A stretch of DNA of 64,000 bases from Haliotis asinina (lineage: Eukaryota; Mollusca; Gastropoda; Lepetellida; Haliotidae), in NCBI RefSeq assembly GCF_037392515.1, contig NC_090290.1, forward strand, positions 55,688,753 through 55,752,752, given 5' to 3'. The notes under the pieces were generated by a model. The model ran no database searches. It was given only the letters and a program-made list of their open reading frames with translations, and had not been told where the DNA came from. The position numbers and the translations under genes are program-made. Within the stretch, counting starts at the first letter, position 1. Every line of letters starts with the position of its first letter. Positions 25,401 to 35,068 of this stretch are shown one piece after another.

Positions 25401-28400
25401 CACCCATAATCCATGATGCAATGCTATCAATGCAAAATCTATATCTCAGAGAATGGTCTGCAGTGTAGACAGGCTGCCAGGAGCCAAAACCGTCTGATGG
25501 TTGTTGCTGCAAGTCCCAATTAATTAACCTTTAATCTGCTGACAGAAGAAGTCCTCTATGACCCATAAAGGTAGTCGAACAACGTTGTACACTGCCATGT
25601 GGACTGTAAATAAAGTCTTTCCCACGTTGAAAGGACTGTTTACCTTTGTAGATCACTTCCTGATATGTGAACAGTGACCAAGTTCTGCGCAGGGCATTGT
25701 CTCTAATGGACCAATCAGATTCCAAAAAAGTGACACCCTCAATGTTGCAGTCAAAAGATCATTGTGGAATTTTGTGCAATCATTGATTTCTTCACCAACA
25801 TTTGGCCTTGTCCATAACCTCACTGTTCTGCTTGTCCCAGAGTTACAAGAGAAAACATGTGTATAGCTGGCTGACTAGAAGCGAAAAGCTTTGCCGAACA
25901 TAATTGATGTAAAAAGACTGTGTGTCGGGCAGATGTGTCTGTGTTCTTCTAATTTTGATCTTTATTGAAGATAATGTGGTTGTCATTACATGCAGATGAT
26001 GTGATGAGGTTCCCACGCTTCCCACCCAGTAACTTGTTACTGGGTGACTGTAGAAACCAGTTCCTTGACTCACCATAACATCCCCTTGAATAACCAAATT
26101 GTGTTGTAATACACAAGGAGGTTACTGTAGAGTTGATATCTTCGCCACAACGACGATACATCAAAGACTGTTAGTCCAACCTTTGGCTAGTGATGACTGC
26201 CACACTGTCCCCTTGATCGTTTGTATACTGTAGAGGAACGAAGTATTTTAATGAAGAATAAATTTGTATGTAGCTGCAATCTTGCAAAGTTGACACCATC
26301 TTCTTTATGAAGGATAACTTCATGTGATCAGTCTGTCATGTATGAACGCTCCATTTTCAACAGTCTGTGTGATGAGGATCCAACTTCAGTGTCTTCCTTG
26401 AACTTTATCCAGTATCTTTAGTTTCAGATTAGTGCCTTTTCCTTCAGCCACACATTAATCCAACATAGCTTCATGAACCCGTCTGGGACGAAGTTCTACG
26501 ATGTGGGTCAAAACCTGACATGATATATTTGAAGCATTGGTGGAAGTGTTGCCTTCGTGGAACCCGCTGCATTCATGGAACCTGTGTTCCTGGCATAGGA
26601 GATACATGTTCTGACCCAGAATGAGCAAGGGGAGGTAATTACAGGTGGCACGTAGGGCACATATTGACCTTCAAAGGCCCTTGATCGCCCTAAAAACCTT
26701 ATCTACCAACTTAAAGGTTACATGCAACGTAAAGCACAACTCTGCAGATTCTGATACCTTTCGGTATGCACTTAAGGAACACATCATCAAAAATGCCAAT
26801 TCGACCTATAAAGTAGAAAAAAAAAACGTGATGAAAAAAAGAACCCACGAACGATTCACTAAATTTCCCCCAGTGCTGGTTTCAACAGCTGTACTGCGCT
26901 GCCCCATAAAGCATGCGCAGTGAATAGGTTCGCGGAGCTTGAACAGTATGCATGCCCAGAGTATGAGGTCGTGAGCAGTAGTCTAATCTTAGTTGTGTAC
27001 ACAAACAAGTAAATAATCTACTCCTTACATAAAAATAAAAAGCGTGTTGATTGTGGGAAGCAGCTTCTGTGACATAGAAAGCTCAATGTCTGGTTTATTG
27101 ACACCTATATGTCTGCCTGTCTGTCTGCTAAAGACAAAATGCAATACACAGCTTCAGTCATTGGCCATTTGAACTTAACACCAATCTGGCTATACACCAT
27201 AAACAAAATAAATTGAATGAATGACTGGATGTGACGGAAACTGGTGCAACTCTTGTCAGTTTCAAGTCCTGCTTTTTACTTGAATGAATGACAGTTTCCA
27301 GCCATGCAGTAGTTCACCATCTCTACTGAAAGGATTTTGGCCTGGTTCAAACACAAATTCAGAGAACATGTATTTCCAAAACCCAACATCTCTATATACA
27401 TTCTTTATGGATAACAACTTCTTCTAGTGTAAATGATTTTGTTTCACAACGGTATATGAATCCATACTGAAACGCCGCATCAAGTACAATAAATGAAGTT
27501 GTAATCCATAAAGAATCTTACTTTCTTGTGACTCACCATACTTCTAAAATGCCCATCAAACAGCTTATCTTTCTGTACACACAATGAGCCCTCAGCGTAT
27601 CAGCAAATGAACCAGTCAATCGGAAGTCGTTGTTACACCTGAGTGCACCGCTACACACTATGACTGGGTTCGGTCTCCCGAGAGCTTCGTTTCGAGTGAA
27701 GTAAGCCCAAGTACAAAATATTGCACTTTTGAATCACGATTGTACGCTTATAGGTTTGTTCATTTGGTTTTTTTTGACAAGCAGCAATGTACATTATATG
27801 TCATGAATAAGTGATAATTGTGTTTTAATTATGTTTGATTTTTTGGGTTGCATGTGACCTTTAAGAAAATATGTTCCAACTATCTACTGTCTTGCTTTTC
27901 AAAGCATCACATCAAGAAAATAGGACAGACAGAAATCTGAATACTGGTTGTGACAACCTCCAACAACCTCCAACAACCTCCAATAACTGGTCATTCCTTA
28001 AGGGTGGACGCCGGGTTTCGCATTATTCCCAGCATCGGTGTCACCAGACGTGAATAAACAGATCTGGTGGTTAGTCTCAGTAAATGGGATTATTGGTCAT
28101 AGCATCAATCAACGAACTAGTTGGGCAAACTGAACCAGCATCATATTGCAGACTTATAATCAGGGTATTACACAGGCATCAAATGACACATGCAACCCTA
28201 ATTACAACCTACCTGTACATCAAGAACCAGCTTTTCCTCTTTGGAATGGCTCACTAGAGAATCTGGAAACTTCAAGTCAATGTTTGCCATGCTGGGCCCA
28301 CCACATGCATCTACTGAGGCTGGAGAGTCAGGCAAAGCAAAACTGTTTTCAGCAATACTGTCAGCTTGTTTATGTTTACTCTGCTTTTTGTTGTTGATTG

Positions 28401-31400
28401 TTGTCTTCACCAAGCACTTGTTTTCTTTGGTGTCTTGTGTTATACCACCTGGGAAATAATGAAAACTGAAGTCAGAATAAAACAGTCATCATATCTAAAG
28501 GTTACCAAAGCATTCTAAAAAACTGACTAAATCTGAAGATTAACAACTCTGTGTGTTGTAACTATAAAAAAGAACATCCTGCTCTGGTCAATTCATCAAA
28601 ACAATTACATACAAAACATCTGAGATGAGACAGTCACAAGGCTTGGCACTCAATTAAAATATAACAGAATCTTATTCCCTATACCTGTTATCTGAACAAA
28701 CTGTATGTGAACAGACCAAACTCATGCGCTTAATATTTTATGTGTATTAACAAACAAGACAGACTCAACGGAATACGACCATCCTCACAGACTGCCATAT
28801 GAAATACTCTACTGCATGCACATAGAAATGTAACTGGGATATTTACATAATTGTCTCTGTTACAATGGCTGCTGCCTATCACATGATTTTTCAAGATTGA
28901 ACAACACTTGTGTACATATGCATAACATTTTCTATGTACTGATGACTGTAAAAGAGACTGGAGCATAAACTTACCCCTCAAAACTGGGGTGATGACCACA
29001 CCCACTTCATCAGCATGCCTAGCTGCCTCTATGACAACACTGGCAGTATTGGTGAAAGTGCACATGGCAATTCTCTCTTCATTACTAACTGCAAGAAGCT
29101 TATTGGCTTCCATACAGGCCTGTTCCACAGACACATCTTTCATGTAGCACTTGCGCTCTGGGTGTTTGCTGGTGGAAGAAGTGAAAGCATTTCTTCTGCC
29201 TTTCTTTCTGCCATGAATACAGCTTCTCCGTTCTTTCTGATGCAGTCAACAATTGAAAGAAATGAGACATTTTACGCAATTCTTTTCTATTTATAACAAT
29301 GAGAATGAACAAGCCCTGTTTAAGGCAGTAAGTAAAATATCCCTCCTGACTGCAGTACCTTACCTTGCCTTACAACTGTACCATGTTAAAGGTCATATGC
29401 AACATAAAACACAACCTCGCGGATTCTGATACCTTACGGCATGCACTTACCAAAACAAATCATCAAAAATGCCAATTCAACCTATTACATTGAAAAAAAA
29501 AAAAGTGATGAAAAAAGCCGGCAAAATCTAAGTTCAAACGATTCACTAATTTTCCCCCAGCGCTGGGGTGAAGTGGTTTCAACAGCTGTGCTGCACTGTG
29601 CTCATAATGCATGCACAATCAATGGGTGTATGAGGTCATGAGCAGTAGTCTAATCTTGGTTGTGACTACACAAACAAGCAAATAATATACTCGTTAAACA
29701 ACTGAACATGTTGATTGTGATAAGCAGAATTTGTCGTAGAGAAAACTCAATGTCTGGTTTATTGACACCTATATGTTTGCCTGTCTGCTATGACAATATG
29801 CAATGCACAACTTCAATCACTGACCACATGCACATGCTTTGAAAGTAACACCTATCAGGCTTGTATGCCATAAACAGTGTCAGGCCAAGGTAAGAGTATA
29901 GGCAAATGAACCAGCGGCCAATGAAAGGGATTTCGTATCGCAGTTAATTCGTTTCAAGAGACGTAAACCCAAGTACAAAACATTGCACTTTTGATTAGCA
30001 ATTATATGCTTATAATTTTGTTTTCCTGCTTTTTCTTTATCAGCAATGGATTTTATATATCATGAATATGTGATAACTTTGTTTTAATTATGTTTGATTT
30101 TTTGGTTGCATGTGATCTTTAACATATTTGCACAATACAATAAGAGTAAAACACCAATCCTGACCACAGTAAGTGTGGCTGCAAGGCGTGGTGAAGGTGT
30201 CCTAATGGTGTACAGCTTGACACTGGGAGCCCTGACCCAGCTGTGAGTGTGACATCTCCCCAGGAACTCAACATGGTACCACCCTGGCTTGTGATCTCCA
30301 TTATACAGACAGTGAAGCTGGTTGCTAGGGTCCTTTGTAATAACTCCAGGCCATCTATACAACAAAACAATATCTGTCAATACTAAAATAATACATCGTC
30401 CAATACTAAAATAATACATCGTCCAATACTAACTCAAAGTCAACAATGTATGAAATAGCGTCTGCCGGGCAGCCCGCTGCTTGCTAAGTTACATGGGGGG
30501 CTTACCACTATATTTTATAGCCAGCCCTGTGAGCCAATCCATGTTCCATGGGTATATATTTTATCAGGTCATTGACTACGGGTGATATTTTGAAAACAGT
30601 TTACAAATGTGGTAGCTAGATGACGTCTGTATGTATAGTTCATGATCAATCAAACCATTACTTCAACAGATCAGCCCACCCTTTCATCTTACACTTAAGA
30701 TGATTGGTCTAAATAATTCAGTGACCAAGTTGTTTTTGATAAATTTGCTGTTGCACATGGTTACAAATCCCCGGTGCTAACTGCACGTAGAACATGTAGT
30801 GACCATTATTGTCAAAGATACTGACCATTCTGACTTTGCCTGTTTGTCTAATTCAAGTGGCAATGACACCAACTGAATCAACAGGGACCATCAACTTACG
30901 CTTTGTTATAATTTGCTTTTGCACTATATTTAGCTCACTATAAGTGATTCTTTGACAACAGTATTTTAACACCTTACCTCAGTTTTCTATTTTTAATACG
31001 AGGCTGGTTACATGTCGACAGGGCCAGCAACATTTTTCAGTTATCAGCCTGGTGGGCTTCCTGGTTTTTTTAAGAGTTTCATACACTGAAATCAACTATT
31101 AAAAATCAGGGCATTTACAGGGTGATTTGAAAACTTCAAGGTGGTGGGGTATAGACCTAATAAAGGAATTCACTTGTCAAGCCAAAGACCCAGATTCAGT
31201 TCCTCACATGCGTACAGTGTGAAGCCCATTTCTGATGTCCTTTGTAGTGATACTACTGAAATATTTCTGTGACCAGGGCTACAGATAAGGGGTGCACACC
31301 TAAAACTCAATGACGTACGACATAATATAAGATTTCAAGTGTATCATGTACGAATCTAAAATTTACCGCCGCTTCTTGAAATGCATCCCGTTTGCGGCGA

Positions 31401-33373
31401 CACAACTCCCTAAAACTGTTCCGAGCCTTGTGAATATTACTATTATATTATTTGTACGTGTAACATGTATAAAGTTTAATAGCTGAAAATTTGTTCAGTA
31501 TTATAAATAACAAACCATTTCATGGACTTGCTGACACAAAAGTATGTCAGTACTCCTACAAAATTCTCAGTGCACCTCCACTTGCAATATGAGGTGTAAG
31601 TACACCCACACCCCAACAGTTATCTAGAGCCCTGTGGGACAGTGGAACACTTTAACCACCATACTATGTCCCATTCCCCTCTTTGAATGACAGGCACAGT
31701 CCATTGATACCTACTTGCAATAACCAGTCATTTTGGCCCAGACAAGCGAACCCTCTGCTATAGGTGACTTGATATAGCACAGACCAACTCTCTTGGCTGC
31801 CTTGTCATACCATTCTGTGTCTTCTTCCGGCACACCACAGTCTGCAAAGTCCCTGTTGTGATTCATGTAGCAGAACCAAGGTGTGTCTTCTGTGATGTCT
31901 TCCAAATCGGACACCGACACTCTTCTCCATTTGTAGCATTCAGGATTGTCACACTGGACCCACAGTGTTGACTCAAGCTACATCGATTTACACAAAAATT
32001 CAATGCTTATCCCATCAACATACAATTCTGTTGTTAATCATTACTTAGTGACATTTGCAAATATCAGGTCATCCTTTCACAAAGCACTAAGGTGATCATA
32101 GGTCACTAAGGTAACCTTAGTGCCATGTTAAAGAATGGGAGTTATTGTTAACCTTCGTAAAGGTTGTTTCATGAAAGGAACCCCCAGGTCAGACATATCT
32201 TGTTCACACTTAAAATACCCAATCTCAAAAGAAAGACTTCAACATGAACAAATGTTTACAAGCCTATGCTAATATATACCTAATATTCCTAAAGAGAAAA
32301 GACAGTTTTATAGATTATTTAACAAAGAAAGTTTAGAGATAAATACGCAGAGAGATGATTTCAGGACTAGATGTTTACAAAGCACATGGTTTTCAAATAA
32401 TGATATTAAAGAAGCATTTGAAACATGTGAACACAAAGCAAAAACACCAAACCAAATATGCTTCAAAATATTCATTTTAACCTCCTGTTTGAGCTCAGCT
32501 GTGCTCCCAGATTTCCGGGTGACTTTGGATGCAGGTGATTGACTTAAAGTCAAGATGCTTTTCTGAGAGGACGGAGTTTTTAACTTGGTTATAGCCAGAA
32601 GCTGTTCCTGAGTGTCTTTATCCAGCAGCTGAACTTGATCTGGATTATTCAACACTATAAAGAGAGAAGAAATACACAACTTGTTTGTATATTTGTTTTT
32701 AAACAACACACAAAATTCTGATCATGTGTTGGTGGCCTGTAAATAATCTAATCTGGACCATACAAGCCAGTGATTGATATCATAAGCACCTTCCACAAGT
32801 CATACAGCGTGATGATCACATGCATCGTATAATCATAGGCTGCTGGGGATAATTCTTACCTGAAAACTCCATAGTAGTGATACAATCTACAGTGCAACCA
32901 TAAAACATCCTGAGTGAGTGAATGTGGTGGTTTTATGCCACTTTTAGCAATATTCCAGCAATATTGCGACAAGGAAACAAGAAATGGGCTTCACATATTG
33001 TACCCACGTGGGGAACTGGACCCGGGTCTTTGGTATGATGAGCAAACACTTGAACCCCTTTGCTACCCCACCGCCAAAAACATCCCGATGTGAGAATATG
33101 GTAATGAGATGACACTCAAACAGTACACGCTGACACTGAGTCAACAAGTCCTTGCTTATCACAAAGTAGGCAGGATAACAAGAAGTTAGTCAACTGCCAT
33201 CTTCCACCATGTTCTACGAAACACATTGAATCACCAACCGTACACTGTTTCCTGCAAACCAGCTGAGACAGAGTAGTATGAATATGAAAGGCGAACTGAT
33301 AACACAAAGGTAATGGGCATTTACCTGATCGCTTCACTCCTCTTGTAAGCATTCTTCCCTTTGATGTCGTCAT
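16352..33373 (-). CDS. CW zinc finger - PWWP - ARID chromatin protein, ZCWPW2-like, 14 exons
   Basis: Probable nuclear histone and DNA reader. I assembled 14 minus-strand exons whose phases agree at every junction: 33373-33325, 32654-32482, 31977-31715, 30354-~30165, 29236-28975, 28448-28213, 22378-22187, 21547-21392, 20667-20576, 20332-20130, 19408-19328, ~18654-18613, ~17914-17732 and 16497-16352. This gives ~755 codons. Start: ATG at 33373-33371 has an in-frame TAA four codons upstream. Domains: CW at about residues 76-125, PWWP about 150-220, a ZCWPW2-like helical segment about 240-310, ARID about 460-545, and an acidic serine-rich C-terminus. CW, PWWP and the following region resemble vertebrate ZCWPW2 more than ZCWPW1 (YHVEFLG, HSWV, EQACMEANKLLAVSNEERIA). 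The ARID is not part of the vertebrate proteins I know. Uncertain points: the exon 4 donor, exon 12/13 limits, and whether exons 7-14 are a separate ARID gene; an in-frame ATG at 22399 adjoins exon 7. Confidence 0.75.
17081..17202. mobile_element. palindromic foldback sequence (MITE-like)
   Basis: Left arm gttatcacatcgtg-tctcgggaaatacagggttt pairs with right arm aaaccctgtatttcccgagg-cacgatgtgataac (described in pieces). Arms are about 45 bp, the loop about 35 bp. It sits in the last intron of the minus-strand gene. Confidence 0.85.
17732..17914 (-). CDS. exon 13
   Basis: Encodes ..SISHFSERQKLVIFVDVL, MGKAKLGIDITFFDESP and ..ASEFGCAAIP, ending CCTA|gtgagt (phase 1, fits exon 14). The acceptor is ambiguous: after caag (17917) or gtag (17914), both phase-compatible with exon 11. 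A longer reading frame runs from here into the adjacent 143-bp repeat unit, so the true 5' limit needs cDNA. Confidence 0.7.
17923..18637. repeat. 143-bp tandem repeat, exactly five copies
   Basis: Units start at 17923, 18066, 18209, 18352 and 18495, each 143 bp and, as far as I can compare, identical. On the minus strand each unit holds a pyrimidine tract with AG (cctctctttgcactttccaag) and a GAG|gtaatg donor-like site. The array lies between, and partly overlaps, the frames of exons 12 and 13. Its near-perfect identity means recent expansion or an assembly artefact. Confidence 0.97.
18613..18654 (-). CDS. exon 12 (tentative)
   Basis: Acceptor caacttcttccttgcag|TG accepts the single G left by exon 11 and gives VDAMMKQKIKKSVM. 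The donor is unclear: ATGG|gtttga (18613) keeps phase, while GAG|gtaatg further into the array does not join exon 13 in frame. It may be skipped in transcripts, since exon 11 can also join exon 13 directly. Confidence 0.45.
19328..19408 (-). CDS. exon 11
   Basis: Acceptor tttactatcag|, donor GAAG|gtagga. Encodes SEKSVDLMEMLGDLETSGN followed by LCCLEE. Phase 1 in and out. Confidence 0.8.
20130..20332 (-). CDS. exon 10, end of ARID plus basic tail
   Basis: Begins NLYPYELFIKGKDF, the LYPYE signature that ends ARID domains, preceded by an Arg codon split with exon 9. A lysine-rich stretch (KHKLSGKKKRH, possible nuclear localisation signal) and a serine/glutamine-rich part follow. Donor TCCA|gtgagt. 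Confidence 0.9.
20576..20667 (-). CDS. exon 9, ARID C-terminal half
   Basis: Acceptor atttactctgcag|. Encodes VCSTRGGWVQVYKELTE and SGEVAKRYYQR, matching the W..V...L and ..LR..Y.. blocks of ARID. Donor CAGAG|gtgtgt, phase 2. Confidence 0.9.
21225..21337 (+). mobile_element. tRNA-derived SINE, 5'-truncated
   Basis: Core and tail only: cccacatgagtaccatgtgt, ccaccatgatattgctgg, ctgctaaaagcagcat, (actc)n. Lies in an intron of the minus-strand gene. Confidence 0.85.
21392..21547 (-). CDS. exon 8, ARID N-terminal half
   Basis: Acceptor gatttttctttcag|ATG, donor CAGCAG|gtcagt, phase 0. Encodes RAFEHDVLRFMKRNEM, LPRWQNTSISLFQLFLAV and HERGGYQQ, a good ARID match (F..L..F....., L..F..V...GG...V). 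Confidence 0.9.
22187..22378 (-). CDS. exon 7
   Basis: Acceptor ccacacgtataggtcag|ATT, donor AAA|gtatgt, phase 0 to 0. Encodes an acidic, low-complexity linker (LENNEENYSAENDSAV..) ending SMSQDKEK. No domain is recognised. The frame also runs upstream to an ATG at 22399, so a transcript could start here. Confidence 0.65.
22620..22930 (-). pseudogene. DIRS-type tyrosine recombinase fragment
   Basis: Minus-strand translation contains PHEVGTLASMLALHGN, TIMEGCFWKSEAVFANHYL and KDIAMEDISD, i.e. the H-x-x-R box (Arg replaced by Gly) and the catalytic-Tyr region (NHYLKD) of DIRS1-like recombinases. It lies 3' of the reverse transcriptase/RNase H remnants, as expected for a DIRS element on this strand. 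Confidence 0.6.
23340..23790 (+). pseudogene. ZNF862-like transposase N-terminal fragment
   Basis: Frame 1 (to about 23550) reads a charged N-terminus ending SIRSFQTKWQF. After a frameshift the second frame gives MTCALCLKNGKHNVFTDGT, NFHTSMFKKHADSANHELAV, the CxxC...H zinc-finger module of C17orf113/ZNF862-type hAT proteins. It ends at a stop at 23785-23787 before any catalytic region. It supplies the domain missing from the 10.9-11.9 kb copy but is a separate, oppositely oriented insertion. Confidence 0.65.
26711..27864 (+). mobile_element. TTAA-flanked MITE family, long copy (1154 bp)
   Basis: TTAA at 26711-26714 and 27861-27864 with ends AGGTTACATGCAAC / GTTGCATGTGACCT. It shares its interior with the copies at 453 and 29396 and has extra unique internal sequence. 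No transposase is recognised. Confidence 0.8.
28213..28448 (-). CDS. exon 6
   Basis: Acceptor gttttcattatttcccag|, donor GTACAG|gtaggt. Encodes a lysine-rich start (KTTINNKKQSKHKQ) and a linker (ENSFALPDSPASVDACGG) ending SHSKEEKLVLDVQ. The phase (1 in, 0 out) fits exons 5 and 7. No domain is recognised. Confidence 0.8.
28975..29236 (-). CDS. exon 5, ZCWPW2-like helical region
   Basis: Acceptor tttcaattgttgactgcatcag|, donor GAGGG|gtaagt. Encodes a basic stretch (GRKKGRRNAF), then SVEQACMEANKLLAVSNEER and IAMCTF, comparable with the region after PWWP in vertebrate ZCWPW2 (basic, ..LQEACLLYGYSHEQRLEMC..). Confidence 0.85.
29396..30122 (+). mobile_element. TTAA-flanked MITE family, 727-bp copy
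   Basis: TTAA at 29396-29399 and 30119-30122, ends AGGTCATATGCAAC / GTTGCATGTGATCT. It fills most of the intron between exons 5 and 4 and ends ~40 bp from the probable exon 4 donor. Confidence 0.85.
30165..30354 (-). CDS. exon 4, PWWP domain
   Basis: Acceptor attgttttgttgtatag| completes a Lys codon from exon 3. Encodes WPGVITKDPSN, GWYHVEFLG and HTHSWVRAPSVKLYTI, the beta-barrel and first helix of PWWP. The donor is uncertain: GTG|gtcagg (30165) is the best phase-0 site, AGT|gtcaag (30222) an alternative. Confidence 0.85.
31140..31280 (+). mobile_element. tRNA-derived SINE, diverged and 3'-truncated
   Basis: Recognisable blocks: aagccaaagacccagattca, cacatgcgtacagtgtgaag, cccatttctgatgtcc. 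No CACTC tail. Confidence 0.65.
31715..31977 (-). CDS. exon 3, CW-type zinc finger and start of PWWP
   Basis: Encodes STLWVQCDNPECYKWRRVSV, then TPWFCYMNHNRDFADC: the four zinc-ligand Cys (VQC, PEC, WFC, ADC) and the aromatic Trp residues (LWVQC, YKW, PWFC) of a CW domain, a known H3K4me3 reader fold. After the linker, EGSLVWAKMTGYC begins the PWWP. Donor TGCAA|gtaggt (phase 2). The acceptor may be 31977 or, two codons later, after cttgag. Confidence 0.93.
32482..32654 (-). CDS. exon 2, N-terminal linker
   Basis: Acceptor ttcttctctctttatag|, donor GGAG|gttaaa. Encodes LNNPDQVQLLDKDTQEQLLA and a Ser/Lys-rich part (SQKSILTLSQSPASKVTRKS). No domain. Splits a Val codon with exon 1. Confidence 0.85.
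32911..33074 (-). mobile_element. tRNA-derived SINE, antisense to the window
   Basis: Reverse complement reads gggtagc, gacccgggtccagttcccc, cacgtgggtacaatatgtga, gaatattgctaaaagtggca, ttcactcac. Lies in the first intron of the minus-strand gene. Confidence 0.9.
33325..33373 (-). CDS. exon 1, start codon
   Basis: ATG at 33373, MTTSKGRMLTRGVKRS, donor TCAG|gtaaat. An in-frame TAA precedes the ATG. A second, out-of-frame ATG starts 10 bases earlier (33383). Confidence 0.8.
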
Positions 33374-33665
33374 GTTGTTCCATTAGTACAGATGACAAAA
33401 ACACAATCTATGTTTCACAAAGCTTGTATGCTCATGAAAACATGTGTCTTGAATGAATCCAACTCTTCACTCTGTGTATGAAACCATGGCAGAGGTCATG
33501 AATGACAGTTTGAGGACAATTCACACAACATTTACCGCCTTGGAAATTGACAAATTTTAGTCCCCAAACAAAATAAAATCATTGAAGTCATTGAAGACTG
33601 CTGCAATTTTCAATACAGGTACAGATTGTATATTGCAGATATTTGGGAGGATATACTTATGTTTT

Positions 33666-33765
33666 GTGGAAACTGCGGTGGCTGAGCGGGGTAGACGGCT
33701 GACTGTGTGCTGGCAATTAGGTGCCTGACTCTGAGGGTGCAGGATGGGACTCAACCTAAAGAGTA
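33666..33765 (+). repeat. tRNA-like sequence (SINE head or tRNA pseudogene)
   Basis: Contains tggctgagcggggtagacgg, resembling an A box of Leu/Ser-type tRNA, and gggactcaacc about 55 bases on, resembling a B box. No cloverleaf closes well, so I do not call a tRNA gene. Confidence 0.4.
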
Positions 33766-34905
33766 CTAGAATTTGTACTTTACTAAAAACGTGTAATCCC
33801 AAATATGACATATGTTATATTTGACTACTTTCTAAATGGCATTGTGTAATCATACTTATGTTTTATTTAGTATAGAGTCAATAGGACTGGGATTGGTTGG
33901 ATAATCAATATCATTATACAATTTCTTTTAAAGAATTTAGAATTCACAAAATGTTGCTAAATGTAATGTTAATATATTATTCAGATCATCTGGTAGTGGA
34001 TTTTACAAACTATTTACAATATTATAAATACAGTCTGTAGAATTGAAACACACTCATACTTACTAATTATTAATTTTGATTCTAATTACAGTTGCCATCA
34101 TGATAAGGAACAGGGTAGCGCAACAGAACCGGTTTACCATAATTTACCCAATCGAGACATGAAAATGACATGTATTGCAATACGCTGATTAAAAACACAT
34201 ATTTTGACTGACATTCAGGAAACTTTGCAACAACCAAAATCTTCGGATATTTCATTTTTGATGGAATGATGATTGTTGATGCAGGTAATGAGTGTTGTGA
34301 TAAGTGATGATGTTTGTGGGAATGGTGTGGTGGTGGTGGTGGTGATGATCATGGTGAAAATTACATTTAAAAGTATTGTTGAGCATGATTTGAAGTTGTG
34401 TTCTTAATTTTTGTTCTGTTCTTTATTTTTCTTCAAGTGTTTCACAATGTTTTGCGCCTGAATGTTTTATACATTTACTCATTAATGATCTGTGATGTGT
34501 GACATGTCCTGACCAGGTCAAGCTGTTGCCTAAAATTGGAAGGTTATTTTCTGAGTGGGGAAACTTGTTCAAACTAGTAATCACTGTGATGATGTAAAAT
34601 TGTTTTCCTCTTGTTTGATTTGCGCCAAATAATATCAACATTTCTGCTTTGTTTTGATTAAAAGTTTTCATCAAAGCTTAATCATATATAGTGACTTTCT
34701 TGTGTTTTTGCTTTATAAATCATGCATCAACTTGATCATTACAATATTTCAATACATATCACAATACATGCTTTCACCTTGCAAATGTATGGCAACATAA
34801 AAAATTCTCTTCAATATCCACCCCTAATAATGACGACAGTCTTCATTATATCTTCCAATATTTGAATTATTATGATACTACATAAACATGTTATTTTTAT
34901 GTCAG

Positions 34906-35068
34906 TGGTATTTATAGCCAAGCAATTAAAGCATCCGCTCATCATCCTGGTTTGATTCCTCACATGGGTACTATCCGGTGTTCCCCTCCCGTGATATTAC
35001 TGAAGTCCCACCATGAGATTGCTGTAAGATTTCTAAAAGTGGCGTAAAACTATCTCACTCACTTAATA
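34906..35068 (+). mobile_element. tRNA-derived SINE, diverged
   Basis: ggtttgattcctcacatggg, cgtgatattactgaa (duplicated as ccatgagattgctgtaa), agtggcgtaaaac, ctcactcact. Confidence 0.8.

Larger units (their letters stand above)
22620..25800 (-). mobile_element. degenerate DIRS-like retroelement (RT/RNase H then YR)
   Basis: The minus strand carries, in order, a post-RT segment (about 25110-24890: WQCLLGLLAST, LWTLQQFVNQHLTS, LKPYLLWWTQEL), RNase H remnants (about 24880-24450: DASLQEWCAHLDN, VHTDNSTVAYYINEQGS, PGAKNLIADTLSHPSEPSTTEW) and a tyrosine recombinase piece (22930-22620). Frameshifts and stops are frequent. A + strand ZNF862-like fragment at 23340-23790 sits between RNase H and the recombinase. 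Upstream limits (RT core, gag) are not readable; 25120-25800 is only presumed to belong. The element occupies the large intron 6 of the minus-strand gene. Confidence 0.65.

Noticed and set aside
29015..29296. 93-codon + strand frame
   Set aside because: Antisense shadow of exon 5 of the chromatin gene.
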